Origin: Rheinheimera sp. | Lineage (GTDB): Bacteria > Pseudomonadota > Gammaproteobacteria > Enterobacterales > Alteromonadaceae | Length of the DNA: 10,000 bases | Reading direction: 5' to 3' | Assembly (NCBI RefSeq): GCF_020217005.1 | Contig: NZ_JAIWOI010000026.1 | Coordinates: 1-10,000, forward strand | Shown here: piece by piece, positions 5,592-10,000 of the stretch | Position numbering within the stretch: the first letter of the stretch is position 1 | Layout of the letters: every line of letters begins with the position of its first letter | Program-made: the position numbers and the translations under genes | The notes under the pieces: model-generated | What the model saw: only the letters and a program-made list of their open reading frames with translations | What the model was told of the DNA's origin: nothing | Databases searched by the model: none

Positions 5592-6374
5592 TCACTCCGA
5601 CCAATACCAACTAGTCACGTTGTAGCGATACGTAGTGGTACCTTTACTAGTTACGGTCTTGACCCAATGCTCAGAACCTTCTGATGAGGGATCAAAGAGT
5701 ACACAGCGGTTATACAAAGGCGGGATAGTCACAGTCTTGTCATGCTTACCCATAAAAACCAGCTCTCCGCCTTGTTCAGTACTCCAGTTCTTATTTAGAT
5801 ACAGCAGCATGCAGATTTCTCTGCCCGGTGAATCATCGGCATGTTGATTGACAAAATCTTCAGCGCTTAAGCGAAAAAAATTAGTATTCACTTCAGGCTT
5901 GGCAACATGAATGTCTGTGATCTGGACATCAAAGATCTTAGAGAGCAGCGCCATAAAGTCTTTGCTTCGCAGATACTGTAAAAACTCATGCGCAATAGCG
6001 CACTGCTTGTCATCTGGGCCTGCTTTGTGACCTTGCCACAGATCCCGCTGCACAAAGCGTTCTGTATCAGGAGTTGCATGCCATTTGCTGTCATCGAGGT
6101 ATAAAGCCGAGTAACTGTGTTTTTGTGTTTGCCAATAGTGTTCATGGTGCAACACAGCGCAGATAGCATCTAACTTTTGTGGGTCAAATAAGCCATCTAT
6201 CACTATATGGTGAGGAGTGGAAGCCGCCAGGGTCTTTCGATACCTGCGGATCGCTGAAGGGATAGTTTGCTGGTCGTTCAGCCACATTAAAAAACTCGCC
6301 TCTAAACTGAGATAGTGCTTTAAAGGCTCGATCATACAATAGTTTGACACTGGACTATGAGCGGACATTAGCAT
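5592..6374 (-). CDS. 2-oxoglutarate/Fe(II)-dependent oxygenase family protein
   Basis: The 260-residue product has the double-stranded beta-helix signature of the prolyl-4-hydroxylase-like group of 2OG-Fe(II) oxygenases. The HxD iron ligands are His178 and Asp180 in NQHADD, followed by GREICMLLYLN and GGELVF. The distal ligand is His236 in SEHWVK and the probable 2OG-binding arginine is Arg250 in YRYNVTSWYW. All catalytic positions are present, so it should be active. Residues 1-50 are outside the core fold. Substrate is unknown; relatives hydroxylate proline or other residues in proteins, or small molecules. It stands alone, between the repeat region and a divergent small membrane-protein gene. 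No strong ribosome site precedes the ATG at 6374. ATGs at codons 3 and 14 (6368, 6335) are alternatives. Confidence 0.85.
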   Translation of the reverse strand: MLMSAHSPVSNYCMIEPLKHYLSLEASFLMWLNDQQTIPSAIRRYRKTLAASTPHHIVIDGLFDPQKLDAICAVLHHEHYWQTQKHSYSALYLDDSKWHATPDTERFVQRDLWQGHKAGPDDKQCAIAHEFLQYLRSKDFMALLSKIFDVQITDIHVAKPEVNTNFFRLSAEDFVNQHADDSPGREICMLLYLNKNWSTEQGGELVFMGKHDKTVTIPPLYNRCVLFDPSSEGSEHWVKTVTSKGTTTYRYNVTSWYWSE

Positions 6375-6543
6375 TGGGGCTTTTACTCAGCCCGGGCCCA
6401 AATGAAAATCCAGGCTCTTGCTTAGCTATTGAACGAATTCAATTAATTCATTACCTTATAACTAGCTATTACCGACAATGGCGATAAAGAATCCTGGTTT
6501 TGGCTTCACCAGAGTCAGGGAGACAGAACTCACGGACTATATA

Positions 6544-6549
6544 AAAGGA
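6544..6549 (+). promoter_or_regulatory. Ribosome binding site of the DUF4282 gene
   Basis: AAAGGA ends seven bases before the ATG at 6557 and fixes that start. Confidence 0.7.
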
Positions 6550-6556
6550 CGTCCTG

Positions 6557-6808
6557 ATGAAAAGTATTTTTTTCTTTGACTCTATGCTAACCCCAAAAAT
6601 TATTACTGTGGTCTATTGGTTCTTGCTGATTGTTGCAGTTTTCAGTGGTGTCGCTGCTCTGTTTTCTGATTACGGTGGCGGTTTTCTGACAGGATTAGGT
6701 ATTTTGATTGGTGGTGCTGTTGGCGCCCGTATTTGGTGTGAGTTGTTGATCGTATTATTTAAGATCAACGCTAATTTACAAAAGATTGCAGAAAAGAGCG
6801 AACAGTAA
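6557..6808 (+). CDS. DUF4282 domain-containing small membrane protein
   Basis: The 83-residue product fits the DUF4282 family: an N-terminal FFFDSMLTPKI segment, two hydrophobic helices (about residues 14-37 and 42-68), and the conserved ending RIWCELLIVLFKINANLQKI. It is expected in the inner membrane with both ends on the same side. The family's function is not established. It is preceded by a good ribosome site and flanked by genes on the opposite strand, so it is a single-gene unit. I could not assign its promoter; the 182 bases upstream (6375-6556) are AT-rich and shared with the divergent oxygenase gene. Confidence 0.85.
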   Translation: MKSIFFFDSMLTPKIITVVYWFLLIVAVFSGVAALFSDYGGGFLTGLGILIGGAVGARIWCELLIVLFKINANLQKIAEKSEQ

Positions 6809-6830
6809 AACCCTTTACTTTTGCCAGGTG

Positions 6831-6855
6831 CAGCAAGTCAGGCAGAGGCTTGCTG
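6831..6855. other. Hairpin between convergent genes
   Basis: CAGCAAG (6831-6837) pairs with CTTGCTG (6849-6855) around an 11-base loop. It lies between the convergent ends at 6808 and 6868. It lacks a T-run on either strand, so a terminator role is only suggested by position. Confidence 0.3.
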
Positions 6856-6867
6856 TTGCTTACAAGC

Positions 6868-7197
6868 TTAACCAACCCGCCATTCCAGGCCGTAACGGGC
6901 AAACAACTCTGCATCTTTAGCAAACCACACTTCAAAGGCTTGTACGTCATAACCTTCTTGTTGAGCCAGTCTGAAAATCCTGACTGAAAGTTCGAGCAAG
7001 TCCCGGTACTGCCAGGCTTTACCCTGATAAATGACAGCCAGATCAGGTTGTTCCGCTAATATCTCTATTGCTTTCATCGCCTGATTTAAACGACGAAGTT
7101 CTTCTGTACGCCATGTTGTGTTCATCTGCATAACCCTTTGGTCAAAATACTGTCGCTCACCAGGTTTCTGCAGTATGCTGTTCAATATTTGTGCCAT
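6868..7197 (-). CDS. Hypothetical protein, partner of the CLCA_X-type gene
   Basis: I do not recognise this family. From the ATG at 7197 it is 109 residues, without cysteine, signal peptide or membrane segment. It looks mostly helical, with a charged QMNTTWRTEELRRLNQAMKAIEIL stretch (only part shown here: the helix spans about residues 24-47) and an aromatic ending WFAKDAELFARYGLEWRVG. The frame stays open to a TTG at 7257 (129 residues), which would overlap the upstream gene by 43 bases. I prefer the ATG, 17 bases after the upstream stop and about 11 after GGAAG. It is the second gene of a two-gene minus-strand unit, so it may act with the zincin-like protein, but that is only inferred from spacing. 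Confidence 0.7.
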   Translation of the reverse strand: MAQILNSILQKPGERQYFDQRVMQMNTTWRTEELRRLNQAMKAIEILAEQPDLAVIYQGKAWQYRDLLELSVRIFRLAQQEGYDVQAFEVWFAKDAELFARYGLEWRVG

Positions 7198-7214
7198 GGT
7201 TTGCTTAACTTCCG

Positions 7215-8000
7215 TTATTTCAAGGCTCTGCCCAGTAGAGAAAAATATCCGAGCCAATGTTGAGCAAGTGCTGCGGACAAAGCTGCGTCTGGATATAAGC
7301 CAGCTTTCGCCGCTTTGCTTTTTAAGGTGCCGCTGACTAAAAAGCTATTTTTAAGCTGCTGCTGTTGCAACATATGCTCAAAAGCACGCGCAGCCAATTC
7401 TTCCGGTTTGGCGTAATAATAAATGCCATGGCTTTGGTCGAAGGCGGCGGAAGTTTTAACGTAGCTATTAGGTTCAGTGCCAGTGGCAGATAAAAACAAG
7501 GCAGCAAAACTTTGATCCAAATAGGTATTGAGCGGGTGAGGGGACACTGTGGCATTGTTGAGCCAGCTTGAACTGGCGAAAGCTGTAGTGGGTAGTTTAT
7601 CGGTAAATAATTTGCTGCAAATATAATGGTCAAAGGCGTGAAACCACTCATGCGCTAAGCTGCCGCCACCGGCATTTTTAGCCAGCGCCAGTAAACGACC
7701 TTGAGGTTGATAAAAAGCGCAGCTGCCTTGCTGGCCGCCAATACCAAAATTCAGACTCAGGCTTTGATTCAGTGAAATCACCCGTTGTGGCACCTGCAAC
7801 AGCAACATCAGGTCGGATAAAGCGTCAAAAAACAGATTGGCGGCCAGCTGTTGCTCAGCTGCGGTTACCCAACGGCCTATTTTAATACTTTGGAAACCAA
7901 AAATTTTTACTATGTCCAAAAAGCTGACGTCTGCACCGGATCTATGCTCTGGCCCGTTGCGAAAATAAGCTTGTTGTATACGAGGTACTAAATCGGCCAT
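7215..8000 (-). CDS. CLCA_X-type protein with HEXXH zincin motif
   Basis: The 261-residue product contains LAHEWFHAFDHY, an HEXXH motif with His117, Glu118 and His121. It is followed about 80 residues later by YYAKPEELAARAFEHM, in which Glu208 (in ARAFE) or Glu200/201 could be the third metal ligand. This pair of motifs is typical of gluzincin-like metallopeptidase domains, including those in large phage polyvalent proteins and in the family annotated as CLCA_X, which I think this belongs to. There is no signal peptide or membrane helix, so a cytoplasmic place is likely. Peptidase activity has not been shown by anything here. The ATG at 8000 has no clear ribosome site. It is the first gene of a two-gene unit, divergent from the CNNM gene. 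Confidence 0.72.
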   Translation of the reverse strand: MADLVPRIQQAYFRNGPEHRSGADVSFLDIVKIFGFQSIKIGRWVTAAEQQLAANLFFDALSDLMLLLQVPQRVISLNQSLSLNFGIGGQQGSCAFYQPQGRLLALAKNAGGGSLAHEWFHAFDHYICSKLFTDKLPTTAFASSSWLNNATVSPHPLNTYLDQSFAALFLSATGTEPNSYVKTSAAFDQSHGIYYYAKPEELAARAFEHMLQQQQLKNSFLVSGTLKSKAAKAGLYPDAALSAALAQHWLGYFSLLGRALK

Positions 8001-8081
8001 AGGGTAACTGTTTCAAATTTAAACATTTTTTTGAGCGCTTATGCTGGGAAAACAGAGTTTAAGTCGTATACTGACAAGCGG

Positions 8082-8087
8082 TATAGT
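8082..8087 (+). promoter_or_regulatory. Possible -10 element of the paeA-like gene
   Basis: TATAGT lies 17 bases after a weak -35, TTAAGT (8059-8064), and 61 bases before the ATG at 8149. TTGACG at 8103-8108 is a better -35 but has no -10 at proper spacing that leaves room for the ribosome site. The assignment is tentative. Confidence 0.3.
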
Positions 8088-8148
8088 GGTTTTCAACACA
8101 ACTTGACGGCTTTTCTATACCAAAGCCAATTATCAAAGAGTGATTTTT

Positions 8149-9462
8149 ATGTCCCTGCTAGAAAATTTACTGATTATGTTGCTGCTGATCAGTGCCAGCG
8201 CCTTCTTTTCCATGTCTGAAATAGCTTTAGCTGCTTCACGCAAAATCCGGTTGAAACAACTGGCGTCAGATGGTGAACCCCGGGCCGCCCTTGTGCTGCA
8301 GTTGCAGTCCAACCCAGGTAGTTTTTTTACCATAGCCCAAATAGGTTTAAATGCGGTGGCTATTTTAGGCGGTATTTTAGGTGAGGCGGCTTTTACCCCT
8401 TATATACTAACCTTTCTGAACCTATTTTTTGAAAGCCCGGCCAACGAAGGCATAGCTTTTGGTTTGTCAGTGTTTTTTGTCACAGCTCTGTTTATTTTAT
8501 TTGCCGATTTAATGCCAAAACGCCTGGCGATGTTAGCTCCTGAAAAAGTGGCTATTTCAGTAGTGAATCTGATTTTACTGATGCTGGTGGTTCTTAAACC
8601 TTTGGTCTGGTTGTTTAATAGCCTGGCTAATCTGGTGTTTAAACTTTTTAACGTACCTATGCAGCGTATCGATCAAATTACGCCAGAAGATATAGTGGCC
8701 ATGATGGATGAAGGCGCACAGGCGGGTGTCTTGCAGCAGCAAGAGCGTACTTTGCTGGAAAACGTTTTTGATATGGATTCCCGCACTGTGACCTCAGCTA
8801 TGACTGCGCGCGAAAGCTTAATTTACTTTAACCTAAAAGAATCGGCAGAGAGCATTAAAAACAAAATCGCCGAGCATCCTCATGCTAAGTTTATCGTCTG
8901 CGATGAGAGCCTGGACAAAGTGGTAGGTTATGTCGACAGCCGGGATATTCTGATGCAGGTGTTGCACCAGCAGCCGATTAATTTACTCAAAGAAGGCATG
9001 ATCCATACTCCATTGATAGTGCCGGACTCTCTGTCCTTGTATGAAGTGCTGGCGCATTTTAAATCCAGCGGTATCGACTTTGCTGTAGTGCTGAATGAAT
9101 ATGCCTTAACCGTAGGTATGGTCACCCTGAAGGATGTGATGAGCATAGTAATGGGCGAGTTGGTGAATTCAGACGAAGAACAAATAGTGCAGCGCGACGA
9201 GGCGTCCTGGTTGGTGGAGGGCTTAACGCCACTGGATGATGTGATGCGGGTCTTTGATATCGACAGTTTCCCTGACGATGAAAATTACGAGACCATAGCT
9301 GGTTTTATGATGTATATGCTGCGGAAAATTCCAAAGCGCACCGACTTTGTGGTTTATCAGGGCTACAAGTTTGAAGTCGTGGATATCGACAGCTACAAAA
9401 TTGACCAGTTGCTGGTGACTAAAGTGAAAGTTGCTGAACAAGGCGAGCAGGCGGGGGGTTAA
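8149..9462 (+). CDS. paeA: CNNM/CBS/CorC transporter, likely polyamine exporter PaeA (YtfL)
   Basis: The 437-residue inner-membrane protein closely resembles E. coli YtfL, renamed PaeA for export of cadaverine and putrescine. Residues 1-195 are the CNNM (DUF21) membrane domain with SAFFSMSEIALAASRK near 16, QIGLNAVAILGGILGEAAF near 64 and LFADLMPKR near 117. Residues about 214-335 are the CBS pair (AEHPHAKFIVCDE; FAVVLNEYALTVG). Residues about 350-427 are the CorC/HlyC domain, ending YKFEVVDIDSYKIDQLLVTKV. Close likeness through all three domains favours PaeA over the paralogues YfjD and YoaE. CNNM relatives also move magnesium, so substrate remains inferred. The ATG at 8149 is chosen because AAAGAG lies 8 bases before it; a GTG at 8140 overlaps that site. 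Confidence 0.85.
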   Translation: MSLLENLLIMLLLISASAFFSMSEIALAASRKIRLKQLASDGEPRAALVLQLQSNPGSFFTIAQIGLNAVAILGGILGEAAFTPYILTFLNLFFESPANEGIAFGLSVFFVTALFILFADLMPKRLAMLAPEKVAISVVNLILLMLVVLKPLVWLFNSLANLVFKLFNVPMQRIDQITPEDIVAMMDEGAQAGVLQQQERTLLENVFDMDSRTVTSAMTARESLIYFNLKESAESIKNKIAEHPHAKFIVCDESLDKVVGYVDSRDILMQVLHQQPINLLKEGMIHTPLIVPDSLSLYEVLAHFKSSGIDFAVVLNEYALTVGMVTLKDVMSIVMGELVNSDEEQIVQRDEASWLVEGLTPLDDVMRVFDIDSFPDDENYETIAGFMMYMLRKIPKRTDFVVYQGYKFEVVDIDSYKIDQLLVTKVKVAEQGEQAGG

Positions 9463-9484
9463 TAGATACGACGGCTGCGCTTTC

Positions 9485-9510
9485 AGGGGCAGGATCTCAG
9501 TTCTGCCCCT
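9485..9510. terminator. Hairpin between convergent genes, possible terminator
   Basis: AGGGGCAG (9485-9492) pairs with CTGCCCCT (9503-9510), extendable by a G-T and an A-T pair to leave a six-base loop. It lies 22 bases after the paeA stop and 12 bases from the stop of the convergent gene. There is no adjacent T-run on the plus strand, so it is not a textbook intrinsic terminator. Confidence 0.45.
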
Positions 9511-9522
9511 CAATGATCTTAG

Positions 9523-10000
9523 TTAGGCTTTTTGACTGGCGACCCAGTTTTTCACTTTGGTATCTAGCACCGACATAGGTACTGCACCACCTAACAAGAC
9601 TAAATCGTGAAACGCCTTGATATCAAATTTGTCGCCTAACTGCTCTTTAGCATAAGAGCGCAGTTCCACTATCTTCAGCATGCCCAGCTTGTAACCTAAA
9701 GCCTGACCAGGCCATGCCATATAGCGTTCAATTTCAGACACTACGTCAGACTCTGTGGTACCTGTTGTCTCAGCCATATAGGCAATAGCTTGTTCGCGAG
9801 TCCATTTTTTTGCATGCAGGCCGGTGTCGACCACCAAACGCACAGAGCGGAATAATTCAGCTTTTAACCGGCCTAAATCGCCAAATGGATCGTCTTGGTA
9901 CATGCCCATCTCTTTAGCGACCAGCTCTGAATACAAAGCCCAGCCTTCGACATAGCTGTTGTATGGGGCAACACGGCGCAGCAAAGGTAAATGCTCCTGA
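9523..10000 (-). CDS. DUF885 family protein, C-terminal part (start outside window)
   Basis: The frame is open from the right edge to TAA at 9523-9525, giving about 159 C-terminal residues. It matches the DUF885 family: LRRVAPYNSYVEGWALYSELVAKEMG, then GRLKAELFRSVRLVVDTGLHAKKW, then ALGYKLG and LRSYAKEQLGDKFD (motifs quoted in separate pieces). The family's HEXXH-type motif should lie just upstream, outside the window. Many members are lipoproteins or secreted peptidase-like proteins of unknown substrate; whether this one has a signal peptide cannot be seen. It converges on paeA. Confidence 0.88.
   Translation of the reverse strand, partial: QEHLPLLRRVAPYNSYVEGWALYSELVAKEMGMYQDDPFGDLGRLKAELFRSVRLVVDTGLHAKKWTREQAIAYMAETTGTTESDVVSEIERYMAWPGQALGYKLGMLKIVELRSYAKEQLGDKFDIKAFHDLVLLGGAVPMSVLDTKVKNWVASQKA

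Noticed and set aside
6429..6462. Promoter for the DUF4282 gene (TTGAAC with TTATAA)
   Set aside because: The spacer would be 21 bases, too long for a sigma-70 promoter. The region is AT-rich and gives chance matches.
7198..7257. TTG start at 7257 for the small hypothetical gene
   Set aside because: It needs a 43-base overlap with the upstream gene and has no ribosome site. The ATG at 7197 is more economical, though comparison with homologues should decide.
7337..7651. Minus-strand ORF of 104 codons inside the CLCA_X-type gene
   Set aside because: It is another frame of the same strand region, with no family signature, and the host gene has clear motifs.

Overview
The window looks like chromosomal core sequence from a marine or freshwater gammaproteobacterium of the Alteromonadales/Rheinheimera type. 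This is inferred from protein resemblance and gene order; no search was run. The left half keeps an order I know from E. coli: tolA - tolB - pal - cpoB(ybgF) - a tRNA-Lys cluster - nadA.

Left region (1-3120): the 3' end of tolA, then complete tolB, pal and cpoB, all on the plus strand and tightly spaced, closed by a strong intrinsic terminator at 3089-3118. Together they encode most of the Tol-Pal envelope machine: TolA spans the periplasm, TolB shuttles between TolA and Pal, Pal ties the outer membrane to peptidoglycan, and CpoB links the machine to wall synthesis at division.

Stable RNA and nadA region (3121-5105): a promoter with a GC-rich discriminator drives four tandem tRNA-Lys(UUU) genes. 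Two of the four carry a compensated A53-U61 pair in place of the near-universal G53-C61 of the T stem. nadA (quinolinate synthase, with all three iron-sulfur ligand cysteines) follows with its own -10 element, then tRNA-Ser(GGA) with a promoter similar to that of the tRNA-Lys cluster.

Non-coding structured region (5106-5591): no credible gene. A perfect 23-bp inverted repeat directly abuts the tRNA-Ser CCA end. It is followed by two diverged tandem copies of a GC-rich, hairpin-dense element. At matching positions the hairpins keep loop sequence or stem/loop dimensions while the stem bases change on both sides. A degenerate copy of the tRNA-Ser 3' end closes the region at 5540-5562. This is the most unusual part of the window.

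Right region (5592-10000): separately transcribed accessory or housekeeping genes. They are a 2-oxoglutarate/Fe(II) oxygenase (minus), a small DUF4282 membrane protein (plus), a minus-strand pair of an HEXXH zincin-like CLCA_X-type protein and a small unrecognised protein, a CNNM/CBS/CorC protein that matches the polyamine exporter PaeA (YtfL) closely (plus), and the C-terminal part of a DUF885 peptidase-like protein (minus, running off the right edge). No prophage, IS element, CRISPR array or defence system was seen.
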